64,000 nt of DNA from Gemmatimonadaceae bacterium (GCA_036003045.1 DASYSS010000038.1:1-64000); one strand, 5' to 3'. Shown: positions 8,411-17,833, counted from the stretch's first letter. Translations and numbers: made by a program. Notes: generated by a model not told the origin, from the sequence alone.

Positions 8411-10693
8411 CTAGTTCGCCCAGAGTCCTTCCGCCGCGGGAATGGCCAACGGCAATCGCACGACGAACGTCGTTCCCACGCCGAGCGTGCTTTCCACGCG
8501 CACCTGTCCGCCGAGTTGCTGCGTGAGTCGCCGCGCGATGCTGAGTCCGAGCCCGGTGCCGCCGTACGAGCGGGTGCGCGACTGATCGAGCTGGCGGAAA
8601 TCCTCCCAGATCGCGTCGATCTCGTCGGGGCGGATGCCGACGCCCGTATCGGCGACGCGCAAGACGATCGCGTCGGGCTCGCGGTCGACTTGCAGCCGGA
8701 TCGAGCCGCGATTCGTGAACTTGACGGCGTTCGAGAGAAGGTTGAGCAGGATCTGTTTGAGTTTCGTCTTGTCGGTTTGCAGCGGCGGACACTGCGCGGC
8801 GATGACCTTGCGGAAGGCGAGCCGCTTGGACGTCATCATCGGCTCGACCTGCTCCGCCACTTCGTTGATCAGGTCCTCGAGCACGACGCGCTCGACGTGG
8901 ACCGGCATCTTCCCCGCTTCGATGCGCGACAGGTCGAGGATGTCGTTGATGAGCGACAGCAGATGGTGCGCGGCGGCGCGGCTTCGCGTGATGTAGTCCC
9001 GCTGCGCCTCGGTCAGCGCGCCGGCGATGCCGTCGAGCAGGAGCGCGGAGTATCCGATAACCGCGTTGAGCGGCGTGCGAAGCTCGTGCGACACGCTGGC
9101 GAGGAAGTCGGTCTTGAGCTTGTTCGCCTTCGCCAGCTCCTCGGACTGCCACAGGAGGCGCTCGTTCTGCTGCGCGAGATCCGACGTCGCCGCCGCGATG
9201 CGGCCTTCGAGCTCGCCGTTGAGCTGCTTGAGCGCGTCGTAGAGGCGCTCATTCTCCACTTGCTGCGTGAGATCGTGAAGCACGGATACGATCGCGATCG
9301 GCTCGCCGCGATCGTTGCGGATCTTACCCGACACGACTTCCACGGCGAGCGGCGCGCCGTTCATCGGATGCACGAGCGTCATGCGCTCGCGCTTGAGCCG
9401 CTGGTCGGTGAGCGCAAATTCGGAAATGAACGACGTGAACATCGTGTCGTTCTGTCTGACCGACTGCGAGACGCGATAGCTTCGCGCGCCGCCCTTCGGC
9501 CCGTGGAAGAGCTGTTCCGCCTCGTCGTTCATCAGGATGATGTTGGCGGCGCGATCGGTGACGAGAATCGGGTCGGCGACGTTTTCCAGAATCAAGTTGA
9601 GTCGGTCGCGCTCGTCCGTTGCCTCGACCTCGGCCTGACGCACGCGCTGCACCTGCCGCTCGAGCTCATTCGACGCGCGGCGAAGATCGGTGACGTCGCG
9701 CAACACGGAGAGCACGGCGTCGTCGGGGCCGGCTCGCTGAGCGATCGAATGCGTGAGCACCTCGAACAACAAGTCGTTCCCCTCGTCGGGATCCACGAGA
9801 TTGAGCTCGCGTGGGCCCTCGCCGTGCGAGCCGCTGATCGTCGCGCGCGAGAGGAAGGAGCTGAACAGAAGGTTGTTCACCTCCACGGCGCGCCGGCGCC
9901 CCGGCGAATCCGCGTCGCTCACGAACAACAGATGCTCGGCGCGCTTGTTCTGAACGATGATGTCGTTCACGGCGTCGGTGATCACGACCGGATCGGGGAG
10001 CGAGTCGACCATTTGCTGGTAGCGGCCGCGCTCTTGGTTCACCCGCTCGTATCCGCGCTCGACGTCGATGTGCGCGGCGACGCGCGCGAGCACCGGACCG
10101 GCGTACATCACGATCGCTTCGATTTCTTCGACGAGGTGCGGCGGGAGCGCGAGATCAACGATCACGACGCCGCCGGGCGCCGTGACGAATCCGCGGCTCT
10201 CGCGCCTGATGATTCGCACTCCCGCGCCGAGTGGGGCGAGCACTTCGGCGGCGTACGCTTCCGGCCACGGCGGCGGCGCGCCGCGGTAGTGCGGCCGCGG
10301 CATTGGTAGCGCCGTCCATTCCTCGAATTGGATCCTCGTCGCCGACCGCGGCGGCGCGTCGGCGACGACGGTCGTCTGCGAGAGCGTGGCGACCATCCAC
10401 GGATGCGTGCGCTCGGCGATCGTCAACTCGAGCGGCGCATCGTCGAGTCCCGTCTGCGATACGAGCGCGAGCTGTTGCTCGGAAGAGTCGAAGCCGAGCA
10501 GGCACGCGCGCCGGGCTCCGGTGGCCGCGACGACGTGGCTCAGGAGGAAACCCGCGGCCGCGTCCATGTCCGGCGCCTCGGCCAGCGCGGACAACAGCGC
10601 CAGCTGCGTGCGATCGCTCGACGGCCGCGACCGGGGAGGAGCCGGCGAAGCGGGACGCGCGACGGCAACGGGTTCCATCGTCATGACCACCAC
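8411..10693 (-). CDS. GAF/PAS sensor histidine kinase (soluble)
   Basis: 760-residue kinase without transmembrane segments. A GAF-like sensor occupies roughly residues 25-200. A first PAS domain follows (YQQMVDSLPDPVVITDAVND) and a second lies near 360-480 (LILENVADPILVTDRAANI). A coiled coil leads into the HisKA box SVSHELRTPLNAV with phospho-acceptor His536. The HATPase_c domain shows the N box LLNLLSNAVKFT, G1 VADTGVGI and G2 GGTGLGLSIARR. ATG 10684 is an alternative start. No receiver domain or response regulator lies nearby, so its output partner is elsewhere. It sits between a GvpL/F gene and priA. Confidence 0.9.
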   Translation of the reverse strand: MVVMTMEPVAVARPASPAPPRSRPSSDRTQLALLSALAEAPDMDAAAGFLLSHVVAATGARRACLLGFDSSEQQLALVSQTGLDDAPLELTIAERTHPWMVATLSQTTVVADAPPRSATRIQFEEWTALPMPRPHYRGAPPPWPEAYAAEVLAPLGAGVRIIRRESRGFVTAPGGVVIVDLALPPHLVEEIEAIVMYAGPVLARVAAHIDVERGYERVNQERGRYQQMVDSLPDPVVITDAVNDIIVQNKRAEHLLFVSDADSPGRRRAVEVNNLLFSSFLSRATISGSHGEGPRELNLVDPDEGNDLLFEVLTHSIAQRAGPDDAVLSVLRDVTDLRRASNELERQVQRVRQAEVEATDERDRLNLILENVADPILVTDRAANIILMNDEAEQLFHGPKGGARSYRVSQSVRQNDTMFTSFISEFALTDQRLKRERMTLVHPMNGAPLAVEVVSGKIRNDRGEPIAIVSVLHDLTQQVENERLYDALKQLNGELEGRIAAATSDLAQQNERLLWQSEELAKANKLKTDFLASVSHELRTPLNAVIGYSALLLDGIAGALTEAQRDYITRSRAAAHHLLSLINDILDLSRIEAGKMPVHVERVVLEDLINEVAEQVEPMMTSKRLAFRKVIAAQCPPLQTDKTKLKQILLNLLSNAVKFTNRGSIRLQVDREPDAIVLRVADTGVGIRPDEIDAIWEDFRQLDQSRTRSYGGTGLGLSIARRLTQQLGGQVRVESTLGVGTTFVVRLPLAIPAAEGLWAN

Positions 10694-10719
10694 AATTTTT
10701 CCGCGCGCGCCAACGTCCG

Positions 10720-11523
10720 CTAGTCCGCCTTTTCCAACTTCAGTTTGATGTTGACGAAGTTGTAGGGGGGCCAGGGACCGGAATACTTGAACGAAAGCAC
10801 GTCTTCGTACTTCCGACTCGTCTCCTTGACCCTCTCGTCGAACGCTTGTTCCTGCGCGCGGTCGACGAGGAACGCGGCATTGAGGATCATGCGGTCGCCG
10901 ATCGGCTTGTTCGACCGGCTCGCGACGGCGACGGGCTTGAGCGCGTCGTGGACGTCGGCGACGTATTGCGAGCTCATCTCCTCGAGCGCCGAATCGACGA
11001 GCCGGCCGAGCTGCATGCGCGCGAAATAGGTCGAGGTCGTCGTGTGCCGGCTGATCTCGTCCTTCAATCGGCTGATCTCGTCGTTCTGCCGCTCGAGGTT
11101 CGCGATCACCTTCTCACGGTCCCAGAGCACCTTCAGCCCGAACTCGATCTTGTCCTGCATCTTGTCGAGCACGTCGCTGAATGCCTGATAGGTGGAACGG
11201 AGCAGCTCGGTGACGTCTTCCTCCGAGCGGAACACGGTGCCGAACGACATCGGGATCACCGTGAACTCCTTCATGACCGTCTCGTTGACGAACTCGTGAG
11301 CGAGGACGTTCTCGCGAGTTGGGTCGTAAATCACAATCGGCGTATCGCTGACCACTGCGGCGAGGTCCTGGTAGGCGACTGTGAAGACCCGCTGTCCGCC
11401 GCCGATGCCGATTGCCCCAAAGTCCCGCTGTCGCTCGCTGCGGACAATGCAGTACACGTATTTTCCGCCATCGACGCCACCACCGGCTACCGGCGTCGAT
11501 TCCACGATTTGGGGCTCAGACAT
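10720..11523 (-). CDS. GvpL/GvpF-family protein (orphan)
   Basis: 267-residue GvpL/GvpF family member. The family N-domain is recognisable from GGKYVYCIVRS, and the C-terminal signature SGPWPPYNFVNIKL is characteristic. GvpF/GvpL proteins are accessory proteins of gas vesicles that bind GvpA during assembly. A long helical segment (VIANLERQNDEISRLKDEI) sits in the middle. ATG 11523 is preceded by a GAGG ribosome site. No gvpA, gvpN or other gas-vesicle gene is visible. The gene instead precedes a histidine kinase by 26 nt, so a regulatory or non-vesicle role is possible. A second member lies at 17834-18490. Confidence 0.88.
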   Translation of the reverse strand: MSEPQIVESTPVAGGGVDGGKYVYCIVRSERQRDFGAIGIGGGQRVFTVAYQDLAAVVSDTPIVIYDPTRENVLAHEFVNETVMKEFTVIPMSFGTVFRSEEDVTELLRSTYQAFSDVLDKMQDKIEFGLKVLWDREKVIANLERQNDEISRLKDEISRHTTTSTYFARMQLGRLVDSALEEMSSQYVADVHDALKPVAVASRSNKPIGDRMILNAAFLVDRAQEQAFDERVKETSRKYEDVLSFKYSGPWPPYNFVNIKLKLEKAD

Positions 11524-11639
11524 TCCTACCCTCGGTAAGGAAAAGCCGACTCTGCCGCGAGCGGGTAAAGCATTGCACGTGGAGGCGTTCCGCGCTAGTC
11601 GTGATGCAATTCATGCCGGTTCAGGCCCGTGAGGCGCAT

Positions 11640-13253
11640 ATGACCGACTATCCGTGGTACCATCCCCGAGCCCTTTCCCGATGCTGTGGTCGCTTGGTTT
11701 TTGTGACCTCGATCACCACGGCAATCGCTGGGCCGTTGTGGGCCCAGTCCCCCTCCGCCGACGCACTTCGTACCCGCGTACGGCAATATCGCACCGCGCA
11801 CGATACATCGATCATTCGCGAGTTACGCGATTTCATCGCGATCCCGAACGTGGCGTCGGATACGGCAAACATCCGCCGGAACGCGGAGCGACTGCGGTCG
11901 ATGATGGAAGCCCGAGGCATCGCGGCGAAGATCCTCGATTCGCCCACGGGTGGGTCGCCGGCAGTCTACGGCGAGCTGTCGGCCCCCGGCGCGACGCGGA
12001 CGGTCGTCTTTTACGCCCACTATGACGGCCAGCCGGTGGACCCGGCTCAGTGGACGTCGCCGCCCTGGAGTCCGGTGGTACTCGACAAGCCCCTGGAGGC
12101 GGGCGGCAGGCCTCTGGTGTTGCCGTCGACGCCGGGCTCGATGCAGGGCGAGTGGCGCGTTTACGGGCGTTCGTCGAGCGACGACAAAGCACCCATCGTC
12201 GCCATGCTCACGGCGCTGGACGCGCTCAAGTCGGCGGGAGTACGCCCGTCGGTGAACCTCAAGCTTTTCTTCGAGGGCGAGGAAGAAGCGGGCTCCGGAC
12301 ACCTCGAATCCATTCTGGAGAAGAACGCGACGCTGCTTCGGGCTGACGCGTGGCTCTTCGGCGACGGGCCGGTGCACCAGTCGCGGCGGCAGCAAGTGGT
12401 GTTTGGCGTTCGAGGCGTGACCGGGGCGGAGATCACGCTCTACGGCCCGTCGCACGCGCTTCACAGCGGGCATTACGGAAACTGGGCACCGAATCCGGTG
12501 ACGATGCTGGCAAACCTCATTGCCAGCATGCGCAACGACGACGGCCGCATCCTGATCGCGCACTTTTACGACGACGTCACGCCGATCTCGCCGGCGGAGC
12601 GTCGCGCCCTGGCCAGCATTCCGCCGGTCGACTCGGCGATGCGCGCCGAGACTCAGCTTGGCGCGACGGAAGCCAGCAATGCCGCGCTCGTCGAGCGGAT
12701 CATGCTGCCGGCCTTGAACCTCCGGGGGATTCGGGGCGGCGCGGTGGGCGCGACGGCGGCGAACGCCATTCCCACGGAGGCCACGGCGTCGATCGATTTT
12801 CGGCTCGTGCCGCGGCAGACGCCCGACCACGTCCGCCGGCTCGTCGAGACCCACATTCGGGAACGCGGCTACACGATCGTGCAGCACACGCCGACGCCCG
12901 AGGAGCGGATGCACCACGCGCGCATCGCGAAAGTGACGTGGGAGGCCGGCTACGCCCCGACGCGCGTCGCGATGGACTCGCCGCTCTCACAGGCGGTACT
13001 TCGCGCGACGTCGGAGGCCGTCGGCGGCCCGGTGGTCGCGCTCCCGACGCTCGGCGGGAGCCTGCCGATGTACACGTTCGAGAAGGTGCTGCATGCGCCG
13101 TTGATCGTGTTGCCGATCGTGAACCACGATAACAATCAGCACGCGGCGAACGAGAACCTACGCCTTCAGAATCTGTTCGACGGTATCGACGTTTACGCGG
13201 GCGTGCTGGCGCGACTGGGGACGTACTGGGATCGCGAGCGAGTGCATCCGTAG
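11640..13253 (+). CDS. exported M20/M25/M40-family metallopeptidase
   Basis: 537 residues from ATG 11640, which opens a signal peptide ending TTAIAGPLWAQS. Di-zinc aminoacylase/carboxypeptidase fold: FYAHYDGQPVD carries the first His and the bridging Asp comes in GRSSSDDKAP. The catalytic general base is in FFEGEEEAGSGH, further metal ligands are in LFGDGP, and a final His is in HDNNQHAANEN. A dimerisation (lid) domain sits between. Sequence resembles the Xaa-His dipeptidase/CNDP-like branch, so periplasmic dipeptide hydrolysis is likely. The gene is divergent from the GvpL/F gene; the 116-bp gap should hold promoters for both, but no strong box stands out. Confidence 0.88.
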   Translation: MTDYPWYHPRALSRCCGRLVFVTSITTAIAGPLWAQSPSADALRTRVRQYRTAHDTSIIRELRDFIAIPNVASDTANIRRNAERLRSMMEARGIAAKILDSPTGGSPAVYGELSAPGATRTVVFYAHYDGQPVDPAQWTSPPWSPVVLDKPLEAGGRPLVLPSTPGSMQGEWRVYGRSSSDDKAPIVAMLTALDALKSAGVRPSVNLKLFFEGEEEAGSGHLESILEKNATLLRADAWLFGDGPVHQSRRQQVVFGVRGVTGAEITLYGPSHALHSGHYGNWAPNPVTMLANLIASMRNDDGRILIAHFYDDVTPISPAERRALASIPPVDSAMRAETQLGATEASNAALVERIMLPALNLRGIRGGAVGATAANAIPTEATASIDFRLVPRQTPDHVRRLVETHIRERGYTIVQHTPTPEERMHHARIAKVTWEAGYAPTRVAMDSPLSQAVLRATSEAVGGPVVALPTLGGSLPMYTFEKVLHAPLIVLPIVNHDNNQHAANENLRLQNLFDGIDVYAGVLARLGTYWDRERVHP

Positions 13254-13284
13254 CAGCGCGAGCCACGATTCACGGGAGAAGACT

Positions 13285-13400
13285 CAGCGCGGCTGAACGC
13301 AGATTTGAAGAGCAAAACCGCGGATCAGGGCCTCAGTTTTTACCTGCGCAGATTGCCGTTCAGACCTGCGTCATCGTTGTTCCCTTCTTGGTCGTCCGGG
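13285..13400. repeat. interspersed repeat, copy 1 of a pair flanking the plug gene
   Basis: Intergenic element with the words GAACGCAGAT, CCGCGGATCAGG and CTGCGCAGATTGCC. It ends in a tail ATCGTTGTTCCCTTCTTGG (from about 13373) that is almost identical to the tail of the copy at 14365-14480. Words recur in complementary form, so the RNA could fold on itself. No reading frame of interest. Confidence 0.55.
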
Positions 13401-13420
13401 CGACTGGCTAACAGCCAGAA

Positions 13421-14236
13421 TCATCTCTCTCGCGTCCACAGCATGAGGGCACCACACGAGGTCCCGGCGCTCGAGTACTCGGCTGGCATCGTCGCGCCGC
13501 TCGGGTAGTACTCGACGCCCTGTAGCTCCGAGACCTGCATCGTGTTCAGGTTGAACGGAAACCGGCCCGCCTTCATCGCTACTCCATCCACGAACACCTC
13601 GGGGGCGCCGCCGGTGCCGCCTCGGCCGCATGTCAGATACGCCGATCCGAATCCAGCCTCGCGGATGAATGCGCCCGGCAGTTGCGATCGCAACAGATTC
13701 GAGAACGAACGGTTTTCGGATTTGCGGAGCAGCGAATCCATGATGAAGTATCCCGCCACCCGCATTCGTGCCCGTTCTTCGAAGGCGTTCAAGTTGCCGG
13801 AGATGTAGTGGCGCGCGGTGTCGCGGGTGACGACGGCCGGGAGCTCGGCAACGCGAGAGAGAAGCAACGTGATCGGCGCGGTGTCTCGCGGCGAAATCGC
13901 GATCTTGGTCAAGACCGGCGCGTAGCCGACCTTCCGAATCCGCACGAGGCCGCCGCCCTCAGGAAGGAATAGGAGACTCACGGTGCCGGTCGCCGTCGTT
14001 TTCGCCGACCAGCCGGTGCTTACGTCGACGACCTCCGCGCCCTCGACTGGATCGCCCGTCGTCTGGTCGAACAGCCCGAGAACCCGGTTCCGGTATGCCT
14101 GGCTGCGGGTCGTGTCGCGAGACGGGGCGCTCTGAGCGGCAGGGCTGCCGATCGCGATGGCGGACAAGAGGCCGCTGACAGCCAATTGTTGTCGAAATTG
14201 AGTGGTCAGGCGCCGACGTTTCCGCAAACCGCCCAT
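13421..14236 (-). CDS. barrel-less TonB-receptor plug-domain protein
   Basis: 271-residue exported protein. A signal region (VSGLLSAIAIGSPAAQS) precedes a carboxypeptidase-regulatory-like Ig domain (VLGLFDQTTGDPVEGAEV to VGYAPVLTKIAI). A TonB plug-like segment follows (NLLRSQLPGAFIREAGFG, APEVFVDGVAMK, LQGVEYYPSGA). The protein stops where a receptor barrel would begin, leaving only GALMLWTRER. The same architecture occurs at 41622-42398, so this is probably a real family rather than a truncation. The function is unknown; a periplasmic or surface adaptor is possible. The gene lies between two direct repeat copies. Confidence 0.75.
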   Translation of the reverse strand: MGGLRKRRRLTTQFRQQLAVSGLLSAIAIGSPAAQSAPSRDTTRSQAYRNRVLGLFDQTTGDPVEGAEVVDVSTGWSAKTTATGTVSLLFLPEGGGLVRIRKVGYAPVLTKIAISPRDTAPITLLLSRVAELPAVVTRDTARHYISGNLNAFEERARMRVAGYFIMDSLLRKSENRSFSNLLRSQLPGAFIREAGFGSAYLTCGRGGTGGAPEVFVDGVAMKAGRFPFNLNTMQVSELQGVEYYPSGATMPAEYSSAGTSCGALMLWTRER

Positions 14237-14364
14237 CCGCGTAAAGGTTCCTCACGACGACGTGGAGTACGGCCGGCGGGCAGAAACGTCCGTCGCGCAG
14301 AAAGCCGCCAGCGCGCCGATCGGCCACCGACCAATAGAACCCTAACGTGAACTCGGGGAATTAA

Positions 14365-14480
14365 GAAAACTCAACGCAGATGCGGCAGATCCAAACGACA
14401 ATTCCGCAGATGAAGCCTGGCTGTATCTGCGGATTCGCAGTTCAACTCTGCGGAATCGTTGTTCCCTTGTTGGTGTCGTG
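14365..14480. repeat. interspersed repeat, copy 2 of the pair
   Basis: Copy in the same orientation as 13285-13400. ATTCCGCAGA (14401-14410) and TCTGCGGAAT (14447-14456) are perfect 10-bp inverted arms. Inside them a second pair, CCGCAGA/TCTGCGG, also matches. The tail ATCGTTGTTCCCTTGTTGG matches copy 1 except for one base. The remaining intergenic sequence from 14237 shows nothing else recognisable. Confidence 0.6.
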
Positions 14481-14513
14481 CTCCGAATGCTGAGTGGAGT
14501 TGGGCCAGCGGCC

Positions 14514-15800
14514 CTAGCGCCTGAGACCGTGGGCTCGCAGCACTTCGAGAACGGGCTCACTGGCGGTGTACTCCTCGTGGACCTTCGCGCCGGCGTCCAA
14601 CAGCGCGTTCACGACGCCGGGATAGTCCGCGGTGCGGCGTCCCCAGCCGTTGCGCGAGCCGTACATCGCCCAATCGAGGGGCGTTCCGTCGAACTCGCCG
14701 TCCTTGAACGCGAGCGGCGCGCCGCGGGCGAGCAGCAGCTTCGCGATCTCGACGTCGCCGTGAAAGCCGGCCCAGTGAAGCGCGGTCACGTGCTTCGGCA
14801 TGGTCGCGTCGACGGGCCATCCGGCATCGAGGAACCGGCGGACTGCCGGCACGTTCGACGCTTGGGCCGCCACCGGCAGTCGCTCGAGCTCTTCGTCGGC
14901 GAGCGTCTCGACGATGCCGGGGTTGTCGGCGATCAACCCCTCGGCCGCGCGCTCGTCGCCCAACTCGAGCGCGACGGCGAGCGCGAAAGGGGCACGCGTG
15001 CGCGACATCAGCAGCGCGAACACGTTTTCGTGGCCGAACTCGCGCGCGATCTGATGCGCGGTCTTGTGGCCGCCGAGCGTCCAGATGTAGATGGTGCCGC
15101 CGGCGCGCGGATTCGTCTTCGGGAAGTAGCGGTCGGACACGGTCGACCGCACGCTCGCGGGCGCCTTGTCCAGGTGACTCCGCACCAGATCAACATCGCC
15201 GAGGGCGGCGGCCAGGAGGATGTCAGCCTTCGCGCCGCGAGAAACGAGGAAGCGCGCGACGTCCGTTCGTTCGCGAATGGCCCACTGTGCTGCCGTCGAC
15301 TCGTGGTCCACATCAACGGCGTCGATGTCGGCCCCCGCGTCGAGCAGCACGCTCGCGACCTCGATGTTCGCCGCGTAGTGCAGCGGCAGCTGGCCGTCGC
15401 CGCCGCGGGCGTGCACGGCGCGTGGATCGTCGCGAAGAATCCGTTCGATCTCGTCGATCATGCCCAGCCGGGACGCGGCGTGAAGCGTCAGGACGGCGCC
15501 ACGTTCGCGCAAAAAGGGCACGAGCGACGCATCCGCCGCGTCGATCGGTCCGAAGCTGCCCGCCCACCAGTGGCTCCGCGCGTTGACGTCGGCGCCCGAA
15601 CGAACGAGCAGGTCGATCATCTCACGCCGATTCTGCTCGACGGGCTGGCGTAGGATCGTTCCGCCGAAGCTTTCGCCCGGCGCCGGATCGTTCAACTGAC
15701 TCGAGAGTGATGGATTCGAGGCGAGGATCGACTTGGCGCGGCCGACGTCGTTCGACCGCACCGCGGCGGCAAGCTCGGCGAACGCATCGCCCGCGGTCAC
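14514..15800 (-). CDS. ankyrin-repeat protein
   Basis: 428 residues from GTG 15800, which overlaps the epimerase stop as GTGA and is therefore the likely start. At least six ankyrin-type helix-turn-helix repeats are visible. Examples are EMIDLLVRSGADVNARS, GQLPLHYAANIEVASVLLD, TALHWAGFHGDVEIAKLL and PLDWAMYGSRNGWG. There is no signal peptide and no catalytic domain, so it is probably a cytosolic protein-binding scaffold. It is the last gene of the eight-gene operon with a Ser/Thr kinase, a deacylase and a ubiquitin-like protein. Its targets may be products of that operon, but this is inference. Confidence 0.85.
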   Translation of the reverse strand: MTAGDAFAELAAAVRSNDVGRAKSILASNPSLSSQLNDPAPGESFGGTILRQPVEQNRREMIDLLVRSGADVNARSHWWAGSFGPIDAADASLVPFLRERGAVLTLHAASRLGMIDEIERILRDDPRAVHARGGDGQLPLHYAANIEVASVLLDAGADIDAVDVDHESTAAQWAIRERTDVARFLVSRGAKADILLAAALGDVDLVRSHLDKAPASVRSTVSDRYFPKTNPRAGGTIYIWTLGGHKTAHQIAREFGHENVFALLMSRTRAPFALAVALELGDERAAEGLIADNPGIVETLADEELERLPVAAQASNVPAVRRFLDAGWPVDATMPKHVTALHWAGFHGDVEIAKLLLARGAPLAFKDGEFDGTPLDWAMYGSRNGWGRRTADYPGVVNALLDAGAKVHEEYTASEPVLEVLRAHGLRR

Positions 15801-16825
15801 CGCCGAGTGACTCCGAGCCCCGCGGCGTCGGGGATCGCGATGCGCCCGCGCTCGATCGTCGCGCCGCAGTATGGGTCGTCCGAGAGCAACGCTGCCCCAT
15901 CGTAGTCGGCGTAGTCGAGCAGCGGCGCAAAGTGCGCCGCCGCGGTGATCCCGAGACTCGTTTCGATCATGCAACCGGCCATCACGAGCATGCCGTGTGC
16001 GCGGGCCGTGGCGATCATCTTTAGCGCTTCGCGGAGCCCGCCGCACTTGGAGAGCTTGATGTTGATCCCGTCTGCTACGCCGACGAGGCGCGCGACGTCG
16101 GCGGGTCCGACGCACGACTCGTCGGCGATCACCGGCAGCCGCGATCGCTCGCGCACGAACCGCAGGCCGTCGAGGTCATGCGCCGCGACCGGCTGCTCGA
16201 CGTACTCGACGCCGCACTCGGATAGGACGTCGATCATCCGCAGCGCGTGCTTCGGCGTCCACGCCGCGTTCGCGTCGACGCGTAGCACCTTCTCGGGCGC
16301 CGCGTCACGCACCGTGCGGATGATCCGCTCGTCGTGATCCGTGCCCAGTTTCACCTTCAGCACCGGATACGGCGCGGCGTCGGCGACGCGCTTGCGCAGC
16401 TCGTCGTCGTTGGCGGCGATCGCGATCGTGAAGCTGGACAGCGGCGCGCGCGTGGGATCCAACCCCCAAAGTTTATAGACTGGAACGCCGAGCCGCTTGC
16501 CCATGAGGTCGTGCAACGCCGCGCTCACAGCCGACTTCACGGACCCATTGTAGCGCAGCGCGCGGTGCAGCTCCGCCTCGACGTCTTCGAGGTGCCACGG
16601 GTCGGCCGCCGAGACGATCGGCGCGAGACGCTCGAGCGCGGCGAGCGCGGTGTCCGGCGTCTCGCCGTAGAAACGATTCGGCGCCGCCTCGCCCCAGCCT
16701 TCGCAGCCGTCGTCGGCGATGAGCCGCACGCGTACGAGGCGATGCTCGGTCGCGCCGCCGCGCGCGATGACGAACGGATGAGTTGTGTGGACCGTCGCGA
16801 CGTCGTGCTCGACCTTCAGCGTCAT
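15797..16825 (-). CDS. dipeptide epimerase (enolase superfamily)
   Basis: 342 residues from ATG 16825, overlapping the kinase stop as ATGA. The enolase-superfamily layout is complete: capping domain, then a TIM-like barrel with the catalytic lysine motif YPVLKVKLG. Metal ligands lie in LRVDANAAW, YVEQPV and IADES, the second lysine in INIKLSKCGG, and the C-terminal loop is GCMIETSLG. These residues fit L-Ala-D/L-Glu-type dipeptide epimerases, which interconvert dipeptide stereoisomers during murein peptide recycling. Exact dipeptide specificity cannot be read. It is an unusual cargo for a signalling-type operon; perhaps it supplies or removes a peptide signal. Confidence 0.85.
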   Translation of the reverse strand: MTLKVEHDVATVHTTHPFVIARGGATEHRLVRVRLIADDGCEGWGEAAPNRFYGETPDTALAALERLAPIVSAADPWHLEDVEAELHRALRYNGSVKSAVSAALHDLMGKRLGVPVYKLWGLDPTRAPLSSFTIAIAANDDELRKRVADAAPYPVLKVKLGTDHDERIIRTVRDAAPEKVLRVDANAAWTPKHALRMIDVLSECGVEYVEQPVAAHDLDGLRFVRERSRLPVIADESCVGPADVARLVGVADGINIKLSKCGGLREALKMIATARAHGMLVMAGCMIETSLGITAAAHFAPLLDYADYDGAALLSDDPYCGATIERGRIAIPDAAGLGVTRR

Positions 16826-17829
16826 CTGCCCGAGAGCAATCCCGCGCGGCGCGCGATCGTCGCCATCCGGTGCGGCGTCGAGCCGTCGGCCGTGGAGCGA
16901 AGGAAACCGATGAGCGCGTCCGCGAGCTCGTTGCCGCGGCCGTAGCGTCCCGAGGGCGCCTTCGAGAGACACTTCATCACGATGTCGGAGAGCGCGGCGG
17001 GCACGCGCTGGTTCGCCGTCGACGGCGGCACCGCGGTGTCGTGCACTTGCTTGTAGCTCACCGAAAAAGCGTCGGCGGCGTCGAACGGCGGCTGACCGAC
17101 GAGCGCCTCGTAGAGCAGGATGCCGATCGCGTAGATGTCGCTCCGCCCGTCGACGAGCTTACCCATCGCCTGCTCGGGCGACATGTAGTGCGGCGTCCCC
17201 ATCGCGCGGCCGCTCGCCGTGAGACGCCCGTGGAAGCGCGCCGTCGCGATGCCGAAGTCGGTGATGATCGCGTTGCCGTCTTCGTCGAAGAGCACGTTGT
17301 CGGGCTTCACGTCGCGGTGGACAACGCCGCGGCGATGCGCGTAATCGAGCGCGCACGCCACCTGGGCCGCGACCGCCGCCGCCTTCATCGGCTCGACTTG
17401 CCGTTCGACCTGAATGAGGTCGGCCAACGCGCCACCCTCGAGGAAGGGCATGACGGTGTACACGACGTCGTCGGTTGCACCGTAGTCGAGGACCGGACAG
17501 ATGTGCGGATGAACGAGCTTCGCCGCCGCCTCCGCCTCGCGCCGGAAACGCTCAGCGACTTCCGCGTCGCGCGCGAGATGCGCGTGCAGCACCTTGATCA
17601 CCACCTGCCGCTCGAGCTGCGCCTGCTCGGCGAGATAGACCTCGGCCATGCCGCCGCCGCCGTGACGGCGAAGGACGCGATACCGGTTTCCCGTCGCGCG
17701 GCGAAGGCGCGTCAGCTCGTCGTCGGGGCGCTCGAACGCCCCGCGCTTGAGCTCCGGAAGGGCTTCGCCGCAGCGGTCACACGCCGCCGACGAGGCTCGA
17801 TTCCAGGTGCCGCACTGAGGACAGAACAC
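16822..17829 (-). CDS. zinc-ribbon Ser/Thr protein kinase
   Basis: 335-residue Hanks-type kinase from GTG 17829. The N-terminus carries a zinc ribbon (CPQCG...CDRCG, residues 3-21). The kinase domain starts near residue 50. It shows a glycine loop HGGGGMAEVYLAEQ, the ATP lysine in QVVIKVLHAH, the catalytic loop HRDVKPDN, the metal Asp in ITDFGIA and the activation segment GTPHYMSPEQ. All key residues are present. It ends soon after the kinase domain, with no membrane or PASTA segment, so it is cytosolic. It is 4 nt from the GvpL/F stop and coupled to the epimerase. Confidence 0.93.
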   Translation of the reverse strand: MFCPQCGTWNRASSAACDRCGEALPELKRGAFERPDDELTRLRRATGNRYRVLRRHGGGGMAEVYLAEQAQLERQVVIKVLHAHLARDAEVAERFRREAEAAAKLVHPHICPVLDYGATDDVVYTVMPFLEGGALADLIQVERQVEPMKAAAVAAQVACALDYAHRRGVVHRDVKPDNVLFDEDGNAIITDFGIATARFHGRLTASGRAMGTPHYMSPEQAMGKLVDGRSDIYAIGILLYEALVGQPPFDAADAFSVSYKQVHDTAVPPSTANQRVPAALSDIVMKCLSKAPSGRYGRGNELADALIGFLRSTADGSTPHRMATIARRAGLLSGR

Positions 17830-17833
17830 TCGG

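Noticed and set aside
8391-9152. Upstream extension of the PriA frame (possible fusion)
   Set aside because: The extra residues are a shadow of the histidine kinase gene in another frame; PriA starts normally at 8390.
14237-14513. Toxin-antitoxin pair in the repeat-rich gap
   Set aside because: Only short frames made of repeat words are present; no paired small genes with start signals.
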